A DNA stretch of 64,000 nucleotides from NCBI GenBank assembly GCA_045627805.1, contig JAZQOJ010000201.1, positions 90,593-154,592 on the forward strand. Reading direction: 5' to 3'. Position numbers and translations under genes: made by a program. The notes under the pieces are model-generated. The model saw nothing but the letters and a program-made list of their open reading frames with translations. It had not been told where the DNA came from and did not search any database. Positions within the stretch are counted from its first letter, which is position 1; each line of letters opens with the position of its first letter. Shown piece after piece: positions 9,567-17,475 of the stretch. The stretch comes from UBA1756 sp045627805 (lineage in GTDB: Bacteria > Bacteroidota > Bacteroidia > Bacteroidales > WCHB1-69).

Positions 9567-9620
9567 CACAAAATTATTGAACTAATACAAGAATACAAAT
9601 AAACAACAAATTTACAAAAT

Positions 9621-9821
9621 ATGAGAACGAAATTCAAAAAATTTTACGACGAATCCACCATCGGTATGAACCGAAATGAGAAAGCTGCATTCAGGCAGAA
9701 AATTTGCGACTACACCGGGAAGTCATACCACGTGATACAGAACTGGATCTATGGCGTAACAATCCCTACCCCATTGGAGCAGAAAGCACTCAACCAGATT
9801 TTCGGCAAAGAAATTTACTAA
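9621..9821 (+). CDS. Small Cro-like DNA-binding protein
   Basis: 66 aa. 'EKAAFRQKICDYTGKSYHVIQNWIYGVTIPTP' has the spacing of a helix-turn-helix and fills the whole protein. It is the first gene of the rightward early operon opposite the repressor, which is the usual Cro position. It ends 1 nt before the next start, so the two are co-translated. Recognised by layout and HTH pattern only. Confidence 0.6.
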   Translation: MRTKFKKFYDESTIGMNRNEKAAFRQKICDYTGKSYHVIQNWIYGVTIPTPLEQKALNQIFGKEIY

Positions 9822-9822
9822 G

Positions 9823-10194
9823 ATGGAACCGGTGAAATACAAATTATTTAAGTGGAATGAACACGGAGTTTGCACCAATCCAAAGATCCCAATATCTTTC
9901 CGATATAAAGGTTCAAGAAAAATTTTCAATGTGCTTACCGCAGAATGCGAGAGTGGATGGTCTTATTCTGTGGAATACGAACTGGTAAACACTGGTGGAG
10001 GCTATTTACCGAGGTACGGAGGAACAGTAACAAACGAAAAAGAGTGTATCGTTGCCGGGCTGAAAGAGCTGCACTGGCGGTTTCGACATAACATAGATTA
10101 TAATCAAGATCGAAGCGATAAAGAGTCAGCAAGGCAGATGCTGCGCCGCGTGGAAGAGTTGTTAGCGGAGCACAGACAGTATGAACTATTTTAA
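9823..10194 (+). CDS. Early-operon protein of unknown function
   Basis: 123 aa, not recognised. It has a beta-rich N-terminal half ('SGWSYSVEYELV', 'GGGYLPRYGG') and a helical, charged C-terminal half with 'ESARQMLRRVEELLAEHRQYELF'. There is no signal peptide or membrane segment. It follows the Cro-like gene directly and precedes the replication gene, so a role in early control or replication is possible but unproven. Confidence 0.55.
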   Translation: MEPVKYKLFKWNEHGVCTNPKIPISFRYKGSRKIFNVLTAECESGWSYSVEYELVNTGGGYLPRYGGTVTNEKECIVAGLKELHWRFRHNIDYNQDRSDKESARQMLRRVEELLAEHRQYELF

Positions 10195-10205
10195 TTGTAA
10201 GAATT

Positions 10206-10532
10206 ATGGATTACGGAGACTTTGAATTAAAAAGCAGGGCTGAAATCATTGAATTGACAAAAAATAGAGCCTGGAGGAAAAAGGTGTTTTCCAGGTCGTT
10301 AGATTCATTCAAAGTAAAAACCCTGATTGATAACGCGACTGTTGAACTGACAATAATAAAGGGCGGTTCCTACAGAGGGGAAACAATTTACAATTGCGGA
10401 ATAGTAGTCAATGGGAAAACCATTAATGTGAAGAAATATGATGGTGTTCTCAACATTGAAAAACTTGTAATTCAATGGTTAAGACGCTATGACATAGACA
10501 ACGTAACGATCTACATAATAAATGATCGATGA
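10206..10532 (+). CDS. Early-operon protein of unknown function
   Basis: 108 aa, soluble, not recognised. Basic N-terminus ('SRAEIIELTKNRAWRKKVF'), then a beta-rich core. It starts 11 nt after the previous stop, so it belongs to the same early operon. Confidence 0.5.
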   Translation: MDYGDFELKSRAEIIELTKNRAWRKKVFSRSLDSFKVKTLIDNATVELTIIKGGSYRGETIYNCGIVVNGKTINVKKYDGVLNIEKLVIQWLRRYDIDNVTIYIINDR

Positions 10533-10566
10533 TGCAATACATATCCACCATCAAAAAGCAATCATT

Positions 10567-10827
10567 ATGAAATTCATATCAATCACCCTCGACAATATAA
10601 AGATCGTTGATGCCCATTCAAGGTTCGATCTCTTAGAATTGATTTGCAAACTGAATGAGAGGTTCAGCCAAGGAGAAATCGACCAATACACCATACTGAA
10701 GTGCGAAGACGGGATGCCAATTTGCGGGAGAAAGAGGTTTTTGCTAAGCAGCAACGACAGAGGGTTCATTCTTAACGAATTACAATGGAGCAAACTGATA
10801 GACGACCTGGAAAAAGAAGTATGGTGA
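10567..10827 (+). CDS. Early-operon protein of unknown function
   Basis: 86 aa, soluble, not recognised. The ATG at 10567 (MKFISITLDN) is preferred over an in-frame ATG at 10522 that would overlap the previous gene and add an unusual His-rich stretch. Last gene before the terminator at 10883. Confidence 0.45.
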   Translation: MKFISITLDNIKIVDAHSRFDLLELICKLNERFSQGEIDQYTILKCEDGMPICGRKRFLLSSNDRGFILNELQWSKLIDDLEKEVW

Positions 10828-10882
10828 TAAAAACGGATAGTGGATGCCGTGAGTTCCACGAAAGGTTCTTTACAATTGGGGT

Positions 10883-10913
10883 GTGGGCACCCGACGGAGT
10901 GCCCACTTTTTTT
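10883..10913 (+). terminator. Rho-independent terminator ending the early operon
   Basis: Perfect 8-bp stem GTGGGCAC / GTGCCCAC with an 8-nt loop, followed by seven T. It lies inside the 5' extension of the next reading frame and argues that the real start of the primase gene is the ATG at 10933. Confidence 0.9.
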
Positions 10914-10932
10914 AACACAAAAAGAAAAAAAA

Positions 10933-13707
10933 ATGATAAACAGAATACTTGAAACCACGGACGGAGGTAAAGACATCATACTTTACTATTACCCACAGGC
11001 AGATGCTGCATTTTCCGGACGCAATCGTTTCTTTAAATTGAGAGATGAGAAGACAGCAAGCGCAGCGGTTAAGAAAATCGGCAATCAGTGGAAAGTCACC
11101 GACTTCGGCGACGACCAGCACGCAAAAAGCTGTTTCGATATTTGTATGAAGGAGGAAAACGTCTCATTCAACGAGGCGTTGCACCTGCTGGCAGAACGTT
11201 ACGGGGTTTCCGAACGGCTTGATGAAAAGACAAACAAGCCGACGTTTACGGCGAGAGCCGCCAACAAGGATGAAAAGGAAGGCGATTTCCACTACGAGGC
11301 AAAAGACAATCCCACACCGGAGGAATTGAAGGTATTGGGGCCCTTTGTCACTGTTGATACCTGCAAAAGATATAGTTATTTCTCATTGAAGTCATACCAA
11401 CTTACGAAACGTGACAAAGAAGGCACGCTCAAAACCTATATTTTTGAGAGCAACGAGAACTATCCGATATTCTTGCACGACTGTGGCGATTTTTGCAAGA
11501 TCTACAAGCCGTTGGAGTTCAACAAGCAATATCGTTTCTTCTACAAGGGAAACAAACCGAAAGACTATATTAACGGACTTGACGTATTGAAAGAAGCATA
11601 TTCCCGTTTGATGAAGGATGCCGAACTCGATGACGATTCCATTCCGGGCTCAATGAAAAAGAAGCTGCCGGAGGCCATCTTTTGCAGTGGTGAACGCGAC
11701 GCGCTCAATGCCGCCGGTTTGGGATATTACGCTTTATGGTTGAATAGTGAGACAGCGGATCTGGAGTGGAAGGAATATATTGAGATCAGCAAGATGGTTG
11801 ACAGAATATACAATGTGCCGGATATTGACGACACCGGTATTCGTATGGGGAAGGAGTTGGCTCTTCGCTATCTTGACATATATACGGTTTTCCTACCGGA
11901 GTGGGTGCGCAACTACAAGGATGCGCGTGGCAGACGGAGAAAGGATCTTCGGGATTTTCTGGAACTTCACCCCGATAGGCGCGAGTTCGACAATATGCTG
12001 AAAACCGCACCCCGATGCTGCTTTTGGGAAACGGTGTATGCGGACAATAGAGCCAAACAGGAAATCAACACAGAGTATCTTCTTTTCTTCCTCGCCTGCA
12101 ATGGTTTCGCTAAGATTTATGAAAAGAAGACCAAGACCGACAAATACATCCGGGTCAAAGATTTTGTCGTAAGTGAGTATCAACCCAAACAGATACGTAA
12201 TTTCATCTACAACGAATTGAAAAGACGCAATATCGACAACTCTATCGTCAACCTGTTCTTGAACAGCAAGCGGACTGGCAGCACGCTTGCCGACGACTTG
12301 AAAATCGCGGAACTCAAGTTTGAGCGCAACACACAGAACTCCAGAAGTCTCTTTTTTGAGAACGTTGCTTTAAAGATCACGGCGGACGCAATCACCGAAA
12401 CGCGCACATCCGACATATCCAATTACGTGTGGGCGGACAACATCTGCCATCATTCATACAAGAAGCTGGAACCCGCGTTTGAATATTCGATTGATTCTCA
12501 AACCGGAGAAATCAATTTGCAGGTAAAGCATATCAGAAGCCACTATTTTCGTTTTCTCATCAACTCCAGCCGTATATTTTGGAGACAGGAATTTGAAGAA
12601 AGAGCTACCTCGAATGCAGCCGTCAATGAAGAATACAACCAGAAGTATCGTTTCTCCATTGCCGGACAACGCCTCACCGCGACCGAGTGCCAGAAACAGA
12701 CACGCCACCTGCTTAATAAAATGTACGCCATCGGCTACATTTTGCACCGCTATAAGAGAGAAAGTAACGCAATGGCTGTCTGGATTATGGAGAACAAACT
12801 AACCGAGGAGGATGAGAGTAGCGGCGGCAGCGGAAAGTCATTTATGCTGCGCGCTTTGAAGAAAATCGGATTGATCAATGTGGCCACCATCAACGGTCGC
12901 GAAAAGAAGATGACCGAGAACAAGCACCTGTTAGACCGTATCAATTCAGTTACCGACCTGTTGCAGATTGACGATGCGGATCGGTACTTTGACTTTTCCT
13001 ACTTTTATGGTATGATTACCGGTGAAACCATCATCAACCGGAAGAACATCCAGAGCGAAGAACTGGATTTTATGGAATCCCCGGTATTGGCCTTCACCTC
13101 AAACTTTCCCCCACCGAGCGACGACCGTTCCACACTTCGCCGTATGCTCACGGTCGTTTTTTCCGACTACTACCACGAACAAGGGCTTGACAACGTGTAT
13201 CGAGAGACGCGTAAGGTTTCCGACGATTTCGGATATGATTTGTACGATGAAAATTATTCCGAACAATATTACAATGAGGACATCAACTTTATGATCAACT
13301 GCCTGCAATTCTATCTTTCGGTTTCCGCGCAGGGAATTGTCATCCGCCCACCGATGGAGAATGTGATAAAGAGAATCAACATCAGCAAGATGGGAGACAA
13401 TTTCAAGGAATGGGCTGAGACGATATTTGCTCCGGATAGTGTGATGCTTGACGTACTTCTCGTACGGACTCAACTTTTCAACAAGTTCAAGATTGACACG
13501 GGCGGCAACAAATGGAAGATGCAGCGTTTCAACAAGGCACTGGCCGCGTTTGTTGAAAACACCGACTATATCGAGGAACTGAATCCGAAGGAACTGCAAG
13601 GGGCAAGCGGCAGGATCATCCGTAAAGAAGGTTGCTTCACAGTGGAGTGCGTCTATCTGCGCACGAAAGGGCAAAAACTGAACGACTATATAATGCCAAT
13701 TAGCTAA
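10933..13707 (+). CDS. TOPRIM primase fused to a P-loop helicase (viral replication protein)
   Basis: 924 aa. The start at 10933 lies 20 nt past a terminator; an in-frame ATG at 10840 would translate through that hairpin and is rejected. Residues ~1-95 form a small N-terminal module ending 'FNEALHLLAERYGV', like the region after a primase zinc finger, but no Cys/His zinc ligands are visible. Residues ~250-330 hold a TOPRIM-like core: 'FCSGERDALNAAGLG' with the acidic residue, then 'VPDIDDTGIRMGKEL'. Residues ~625-800 are a superfamily-3/D5-like ATPase: Walker A 'GGSGKSFMLRALKK', Walker B 'LLQIDDADRY' and an Asn/Arg motif 'VLAFTSNFPPPSDDRSTLRRM'. The protein likely primes and unwinds the element genome. 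Large primase-helicases of this type are common in Bacteroidota prophages and plasmids. Confidence 0.8.
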   Translation: MINRILETTDGGKDIILYYYPQADAAFSGRNRFFKLRDEKTASAAVKKIGNQWKVTDFGDDQHAKSCFDICMKEENVSFNEALHLLAERYGVSERLDEKTNKPTFTARAANKDEKEGDFHYEAKDNPTPEELKVLGPFVTVDTCKRYSYFSLKSYQLTKRDKEGTLKTYIFESNENYPIFLHDCGDFCKIYKPLEFNKQYRFFYKGNKPKDYINGLDVLKEAYSRLMKDAELDDDSIPGSMKKKLPEAIFCSGERDALNAAGLGYYALWLNSETADLEWKEYIEISKMVDRIYNVPDIDDTGIRMGKELALRYLDIYTVFLPEWVRNYKDARGRRRKDLRDFLELHPDRREFDNMLKTAPRCCFWETVYADNRAKQEINTEYLLFFLACNGFAKIYEKKTKTDKYIRVKDFVVSEYQPKQIRNFIYNELKRRNIDNSIVNLFLNSKRTGSTLADDLKIAELKFERNTQNSRSLFFENVALKITADAITETRTSDISNYVWADNICHHSYKKLEPAFEYSIDSQTGEINLQVKHIRSHYFRFLINSSRIFWRQEFEERATSNAAVNEEYNQKYRFSIAGQRLTATECQKQTRHLLNKMYAIGYILHRYKRESNAMAVWIMENKLTEEDESSGGSGKSFMLRALKKIGLINVATINGREKKMTENKHLLDRINSVTDLLQIDDADRYFDFSYFYGMITGETIINRKNIQSEELDFMESPVLAFTSNFPPPSDDRSTLRRMLTVVFSDYYHEQGLDNVYRETRKVSDDFGYDLYDENYSEQYYNEDINFMINCLQFYLSVSAQGIVIRPPMENVIKRINISKMGDNFKEWAETIFAPDSVMLDVLLVRTQLFNKFKIDTGGNKWKMQRFNKALAAFVENTDYIEELNPKELQGASGRIIRKEGCFTVECVYLRTKGQKLNDYIMPIS

Positions 13708-13720
13708 CCAACAAAAAACA

Positions 13721-13915
13721 ATGATTATGGAATTAGTGTTAAACGATTACGAACAGGAAAAGTTGAGGAAAATCTTATCCCCGATAAGAAAAAAGCTTTT
13801 GGTGAAGCGTGAAAAGTACAGGGACATCCACGATGGCGGCGAAGCCACCGCACGCCAGGAAACGACACTCTCAAAAACAGAGTGCTATTTGGAAGTGATT
13901 GAGAAATTTTTTTAG
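13721..13915 (+). CDS. Small helical protein of unknown function
   Basis: 64 aa, highly charged and helical ('EQEKLRKILSPIRKKLLVKREKYRD'). The start is either 13721 or the ATG at 13727. It lies 13 nt after the primase-helicase and probably shares its transcript. Not recognised. Confidence 0.45.
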   Translation: MIMELVLNDYEQEKLRKILSPIRKKLLVKREKYRDIHDGGEATARQETTLSKTECYLEVIEKFF

Positions 13916-13923
13916 TATCTTTG
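13916..13923 (+). promoter_or_regulatory. -7 element for the toxin-antitoxin operon
   Basis: TATCTTTG, 25 nt before the antitoxin start, with TTG at 13889-13891. It overlaps the last codons of the upstream gene. Confidence 0.5.
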
Positions 13924-13948
13924 CAACCGACTTTTAATTTGTAATAAA

Positions 13949-14149
13949 ATGGCAGAAATCACATTGACATACGATGGCAGAAATATAGCTGCAAAAAAAA
14001 TGTTGGAAGCTATATTATCACTTGGTCTGTTTAAAAAGAAAGAAAAAAGAATGTCCGGATTGGACGAAGCATTGAAAGAAATTAAAGATGGAAAGGTCAA
14101 TAGATATTCCACTGTTGATGAATTTGTAGAGAAGATGAAGAATGTTTAA
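13949..14149 (+). CDS. Antitoxin of a type II toxin-antitoxin pair
   Basis: 66 aa. Beta strand 'AEITLTYDGRN', then helices 'SGLDEALKEIKDGKVNRYSTVDEFVEKMKN', the last being typical of RelB/DinJ-like or small Bacteroidota antitoxins that wrap their toxin. Its stop overlaps the toxin start by 8 nt and it has its own promoter. Identified mainly from the partner gene. Confidence 0.7.
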   Translation: MAEITLTYDGRNIAAKKMLEAILSLGLFKKKEKRMSGLDEALKEIKDGKVNRYSTVDEFVEKMKNV

Positions 14150-14417
14150 GATTCTAACCACTAATAAATTTGAAAAGGATTTTCAACGTTGCATCAAGCG
14201 AGGATTGGATATAAACATCATTACTAATGCGATGAAATTGTTGGAAATATCTGGAACATTACCACAAAGCTATCGTCCGCATAAGCTAACAGGGAATTAT
14301 AAAGGATGCTGGGAATGCCATTTACAGTCAGACTGGCTTATGGTATGGCAACAGGACAACAATGAATTAACATTGCTCTTTACTGATACTGGGTCTCATT
14401 CCGATTTGTTCAAATAA
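14142..14417 (+). CDS. YafQ/RelE-family mRNA interferase toxin
   Basis: 91 aa, the usual length. YafQ-type motifs are visible: an N-terminal 'FEKDFQRCIKRG', 'LPQSYRPHKLTGNYKGCWECHLQSDW' and the C-terminal 'TDTGSHSDLF' with the catalytic His region. These toxins cut mRNA in the ribosome. As a resident gene of the integrated element it could stabilise the element or act against competing phages. A terminator follows 54 nt later. Confidence 0.85.
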   Translation: MFKILTTNKFEKDFQRCIKRGLDINIITNAMKLLEISGTLPQSYRPHKLTGNYKGCWECHLQSDWLMVWQQDNNELTLLFTDTGSHSDLFK

Positions 14418-14471
14418 ACATCTAAGAGCAATATTACAGCAAGTTATGGGAAAGGAGAATCCATCCGCACC

Positions 14472-14501
14472 ACCGGTTCAGAAATGGACCGGTTTTTTTT
14501 T
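14472..14501 (+). terminator. Rho-independent terminator after the toxin gene
   Basis: Stem ACCGGTTCA / TGGACCGGT (one wobble), GAAA loop, then nine T. Confidence 0.88.
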
Positions 14502-14551
14502 GCATAAAAATCTTTCGGGAAAACCTATGCTTTCAACACGTCATTTTTTTT

Positions 14552-14638
14552 GTAACTTTGTAACCTTATATAAAAAAATCAACTTATATTATTAAAAATA
14601 AATAGGTTACAAAAGGTTACAAAAAGTTACAAAGTTAC
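14552..14638. repeat. Left GTTAC iteron locus
   Basis: Two sites read on the minus strand (TTTGTAAC at 14549-14556 and TTTGTAACC at 14557-14565, 8 bp apart), a 39-bp AT-rich spacer, then four plus-strand sites (GTTAC at 14606, 14616, 14626 and 14634). A second locus at 31558-31658 has the same parts in mirror-image order. Candidate binding array for a replication initiator or a late regulator of the element. Confidence 0.75.
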
Positions 14639-14698
14639 AAAAAAACGAGTTTTTTCGTTTTTTTTGTTTCAGCAGGAAATTATTCGGTTTTTTTACCA

Positions 14699-14940
14699 TA
14701 CCTTTGCAGCGTTTTCCGAAAGGAAACGCGTGTGTGGCGGTTTGCCAGCTTTCCACACCGCCCAATTACCCCAATTTTTTTTGTGATTACTTTCAGAAAG
14801 TGGTTGCCCAGGTGAATATTTCCGTCGTTTTTCGGTAAACTGATGTGCGAAAACCGCCACTTACCGGTAATTCCACACGTCGAAAACGGTTTACTATGAC
14901 GGGAAACCATTTTAAAATACGATAACATATTAATTATCAA
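14699..14940 (+). promoter_or_regulatory. Late-operon promoter and GC-rich structured leader (possible origin)
   Basis: A -7 element TACCTTTG at 14699-14706 precedes a ~270-nt leader before the gene at 14977. The leader has many inverted repeats: GCGTTTTCC-GAAA-GGAAACGC (14709-14729), GTGTGG/CCACAC (14732-14758), GGCGGT/ACCGCC, and a distant GTGGCGGTTT/AAACCGCCAC pair. I see no gene in 14418-14976. Iterons, an AT-rich block and nearby hairpins together resemble a replication origin, but a plain structured leader fits too. Confidence 0.45.
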
Positions 14941-14976
14941 GTAATTGTTTTATAAATCAAATCAAAAGGCAAAAAA

Positions 14977-15612
14977 ATGGATAACACAGAATCAAGAAAA
15001 TTGCAGCCGATTACGGTAAAGTTATCGCCTGAAACCTACGACAGATGGAAGGAACTCACCCTGGAGGGAGCTTTCGAGACCAACGGTCAACTTGTGGCAG
15101 CACTTATCGAGAACTACTATTCACCGATGAAGGCAAACAAGGATAATGAAAAGACCATTGCTCAGCAGAAGGAAACCATTTCTTCTTTGTCGGGTCGGAT
15201 TTCCGAAATGGAAAAAGAACTCACGGCACTCCGTCATTCCCTGGCTGAGGAACAGGGAAACAACGAAAACCTTTGCGGAAAAAACGAGGAACTGGCAGGC
15301 AGAATTTCCGAACTGGAAGACCGTAATGCCGAAATGGGCTTGCAGATCAGCGAGGCAGAGAAAAAGCAGAAACAGTTGGCCGGCCACCTGATTGTACCGG
15401 TTTCCCCACTCGAAACAGAATGCCTGAAATATCTGAGCGAACGCGAATGCAAACGCCGTGGGCGCAACGACATCACGCCGGAAATCTTTTTCCGCTACTG
15501 CGTTTCCGAAATGCTGATTAAGGGAAACAAGTTTTCCGTTGACTGTGTTCCCGACCGCGTAATCAATGAGATCAAAGCTCGCCTTAATACCGAAAAACAA
15601 CCAACCGAATAA
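14977..15612 (+). CDS. Ribbon-helix-helix DNA-binding protein with coiled coil
   Basis: 211 aa. Residues ~10-48 ('QPITVKLSPETYDRWKELTLEGAF...') look like a ribbon-helix-helix N-terminus. Residues ~55-130 are a long coiled coil with repeated EKEL/ISELE heptads. The C-terminal ~70 residues contain 'CLKYLSERECKRRGR', a short helical module. First gene of the late block, right behind the iteron locus, so it may bind the GTTAC repeats or the origin. That link is inference. Confidence 0.55.
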   Translation: MDNTESRKLQPITVKLSPETYDRWKELTLEGAFETNGQLVAALIENYYSPMKANKDNEKTIAQQKETISSLSGRISEMEKELTALRHSLAEEQGNNENLCGKNEELAGRISELEDRNAEMGLQISEAEKKQKQLAGHLIVPVSPLETECLKYLSERECKRRGRNDITPEIFFRYCVSEMLIKGNKFSVDCVPDRVINEIKARLNTEKQPTE

Positions 15613-15634
15613 GAGAACTATGAATGAGATGGTG
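15597..15634 (+). repeat. Left copy of a 38-bp direct repeat around a small insert
   Basis: The end of the 14977 gene and the start of the next frame ('ccaaccgaataag', 'gaactatgaatgag') recur at 15871-15909 with one difference in the core. The second copy provides the true start of the gene at 15895. The ~240 bp between them look like an insert that duplicated this gene junction. Confidence 0.75.
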
Positions 15635-15715
15635 AGACGTACAGGAAGAAAGAAGTTGGCTTTTAAGACGATGTATAAAATCGAACTTAAATCAAGAAAA
15701 AAGCGGAAAAAATAA
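15620..15715 (+). CDS. 31-residue basic peptide frame inside the insert
   Basis: Frame MNEMVRRTGRKK...RKKRKK, 31 aa, extremely basic. Its first residues come from the duplicated start of the 15895 gene. It ends in the stem of a bidirectional terminator. It could be a real micro-protein or just a by-product of the duplication. Confidence 0.3.
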   Translation: MNEMVRRTGRKKLAFKTMYKIELKSRKKRKK

Positions 15716-15812
15716 ATCTTCTCCGCTTTTTCGCCGTAAGCGAGGGTATATGTGAAATCTCCCTCAAACGTCCAGAACGATCTTACGCACTATGTCTTGC
15801 GTATGGCAAAAC
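15694..15812 (-). ncRNA. Candidate small structured RNA on the minus strand
   Basis: A minus-strand -7 element (TATTTTTG, read from 15826 to 15819) faces a ~120-nt segment with hairpins TACGC/GCGTA and GAGGG/CCCTC. The segment ends in AAAAAGCGGA / TCCGCTTTTTT with a T-run on both strands. No clear -33 TTG is visible. The segment lies wholly inside the insert bounded by the 38-bp repeats. Confidence 0.35.
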
Positions 15813-15870
15813 CTGCTGCAAAAATACACAAATATTTTAATAAAAAATAAATACCATAAAAATTTTAATC

Positions 15871-15909
15871 AACAACCAACCGAATAAGTGAACTATGAAT
15901 GAGATGGTA
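15871..15909 (+). repeat. Right copy of the 38-bp direct repeat
   Basis: Partner of 15597-15634. It carries the ribosome-binding region and first codons (MNEMV) of the 15895 gene. Confidence 0.75.
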
Positions 15910-16173
15910 ATCAAATCACTAATAAAACCGTTGCTTCCGAAAGCGAAAACCTTTGTCGCCTCCGGAAAAATTGACGGATTTCTGCAAGAAAGAAAAAAAC
16001 AGTTTTCCAACCAGGTCAACATTAATGAGACCGTTGAGATACTGGTAACTACCGAAGGGAAGGACGAATACGTTAATTTCATCGCGTTGGAAAATGGCCT
16101 GAATCACAGATTCCGTGTGATTTCTCAAATGAGACTTACAGAACTTCTTGTTTCAATCATAGATCAAATCTAA
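15895..16173 (+). CDS. Late-block protein of unknown function
   Basis: 92 aa, soluble, mixed alpha/beta, not recognised. Its start region is duplicated upstream at 15620, marking an insertion just before it. It ends 1 nt before the next gene (16175), so translation is coupled. Confidence 0.55.
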   Translation: MNEMVIKSLIKPLLPKAKTFVASGKIDGFLQERKKQFSNQVNINETVEILVTTEGKDEYVNFIALENGLNHRFRVISQMRLTELLVSIIDQI

Positions 16174-16174
16174 T

Positions 16175-16819
16175 ATGGGAGTAGGTATTATCAATGGTGA
16201 TGTGCAGCCGGAAGGCGGCGCACCACAGACAAAAGATGCTTTTGATGAGTTTCTGGATGCTTTGAAGCAACCCAAACAGAATTACCGTCCCATTGACGAG
16301 CCACCGGCGGAAGATCCAGAGGATTACGAAGATGATACGGATAATCCGGAAGAATCCGGCGACACATATCTCACCCCGGAAGAGATAAAGACGCAGCGCA
16401 ACAATTTCGAGTTTTCCTTAGTACCGGCGGAAACCATTGTCGAGTGCATTGATATGGGCTACTGTGGCGTTGGCAAGCTCATCGTCAAAGAGGAAGTCGA
16501 GGGTGCGACGGAAGACGAAAAGACCAATCTGACGAAGGCGTGGGCGGATTATCTGAAAGATAAGAATGCCGACCTGTCGCCCGGATGGGTGCTGGTCATT
16601 ATGCTGCTGATTGTTTACGCTCCGAAGATCTATACCTGTTTCGAGGTCCGCAAACTAAATCAGGAAAACCAGGAACTTCAGGCGGCGAATGAGGAACTGG
16701 CAGCTCAGAATGAATACCTGATCCGTAGAATGGAGGCGTATGATAAGAAAAAGAAAGCAAAGAAAGCCGCTCAGGAAGAGCCAACGGAAACGGAAAGCGA
16801 GCCCAAGCCAAAAAACTAA
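16175..16819 (+). CDS. Single-pass membrane protein with acidic N-terminus and coiled-coil tail
   Basis: 214 aa. Residues ~40-70 are strongly acidic (EDPEDYEDDTDNPEE). One transmembrane helix at ~137-156 ('GWVLVIMLLIVYAPKIYTCF') is followed by a coiled coil ('LNQENQELQAANEELAAQNEYL') and a Lys/Glu tail. No enzyme motif. Probably a structural or assembly protein of the element inserted in the inner membrane. Confidence 0.6.
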   Translation: MGVGIINGDVQPEGGAPQTKDAFDEFLDALKQPKQNYRPIDEPPAEDPEDYEDDTDNPEESGDTYLTPEEIKTQRNNFEFSLVPAETIVECIDMGYCGVGKLIVKEEVEGATEDEKTNLTKAWADYLKDKNADLSPGWVLVIMLLIVYAPKIYTCFEVRKLNQENQELQAANEELAAQNEYLIRRMEAYDKKKKAKKAAQEEPTETESEPKPKN

Positions 16820-16822
16820 AAG

Positions 16823-17239
16823 ATGAATATTAAGAATACTGATTATAAAACCATTAAAGGCAATGAATATATCAAGGTTGGTAGGATTACTATGTCTGTC
16901 GCAAGGAAATCACATATAAAGGCGGCCAACATTATGATTGATATGAATCATATAAAGCACATTGCACAAAAACACGAATTAGAACTTTCCAAACTCGGAA
17001 TCTCTTCAATAGACTTTGTGAAATGCATTGCTTCTTCTTACACAGAAATTAGAGTCCTTGGAAATTCGCTATATCTCGTAGCACCTAATGATTCCAAACA
17101 GACATTTGTAGCTATCGTTAAAATGAATTACAACATTGGGAAGGGATTCTGGGAAGTAAAAACGGCTATCCCGATGAGAATAGCCGAAGTTCTAAAAAAA
17201 GAACTTATTTGGAAAAAGGGAGCGAACCCCTTAAAGTAG
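16823..17239 (+). CDS. BECR-fold nuclease-like protein (phage cargo)
   Basis: 138 aa. 'MNHIKHIAQKHELELSKLG', a central 'NSLYLVAP' strand and the C-terminal 'GFWEVKTAIPMRIAEVLKKELIW' match the pattern of phage Barnase-EndoU-ColicinE5/RelE-like (BECR) nuclease domains, where the N-terminal His and the late 'VKTA' strand are conserved. A relative with the same 'GFWEVKTAQPR...KKELLW' ending sits at 28389-28811. Such domains cut RNA and are carried as cargo by mobile elements. Whether this one is active is unknown. A possible convergent small RNA begins just downstream. Confidence 0.6.
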   Translation: MNIKNTDYKTIKGNEYIKVGRITMSVARKSHIKAANIMIDMNHIKHIAQKHELELSKLGISSIDFVKCIASSYTEIRVLGNSLYLVAPNDSKQTFVAIVKMNYNIGKGFWEVKTAIPMRIAEVLKKELIWKKGANPLK

Positions 17240-17285
17240 TATAAAAAACTACTGTATCCTTCTGCAATTAAGCAATTCGCTGATA
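17236..17285 (-). ncRNA. Candidate small RNA convergent to the nuclease-like gene
   Basis: Minus-strand -7 element TATTTTTG (17298 to 17291) followed by a ~50-nt segment with GTATC/GATAC pairing and a final AGTAGT / ACTACT hairpin reaching the stop of the 16823 gene. The hairpin could equally be the 3' end of the plus-strand mRNA. Confidence 0.3.
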
Positions 17286-17337
17286 CGCTGCAAAAATACA
17301 ATCTTTTTTCTTATAAAACATAATCTTGAACAAAAAA

Positions 17338-17448
17338 ATGAAAAAAAACGCAAAAGACAGCACAAATGCAAATCAGTTAATGAGTACAAGTCGATTCTCC
17401 AAATTTATAATTGGGAATCCGCACAATATTTTGGACTGCACGGATTAA
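17338..17448 (+). CDS. 36-residue peptide upstream of the packaging ATPase
   Basis: Frame MKKNAKDSTNANQL...NILDCTD, 36 aa, ending 27 nt before the ATPase start. It fills the gap between two late genes and has a polar, coding-like composition. No domain recognised. Confidence 0.35.
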   Translation: MKKNAKDSTNANQLMSTSRFSKFIIGNPHNILDCTD

Positions 17449-17475
17449 TGTAAAAGCCACTATTCTAATAAACCA

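Noticed and set aside
10840..10932. 5' extension of the primase-helicase frame by 31 residues
   Set aside because: It would be translated through a perfect terminator hairpin with seven T (10883-10913); the ATG at 10933 lies directly behind it.
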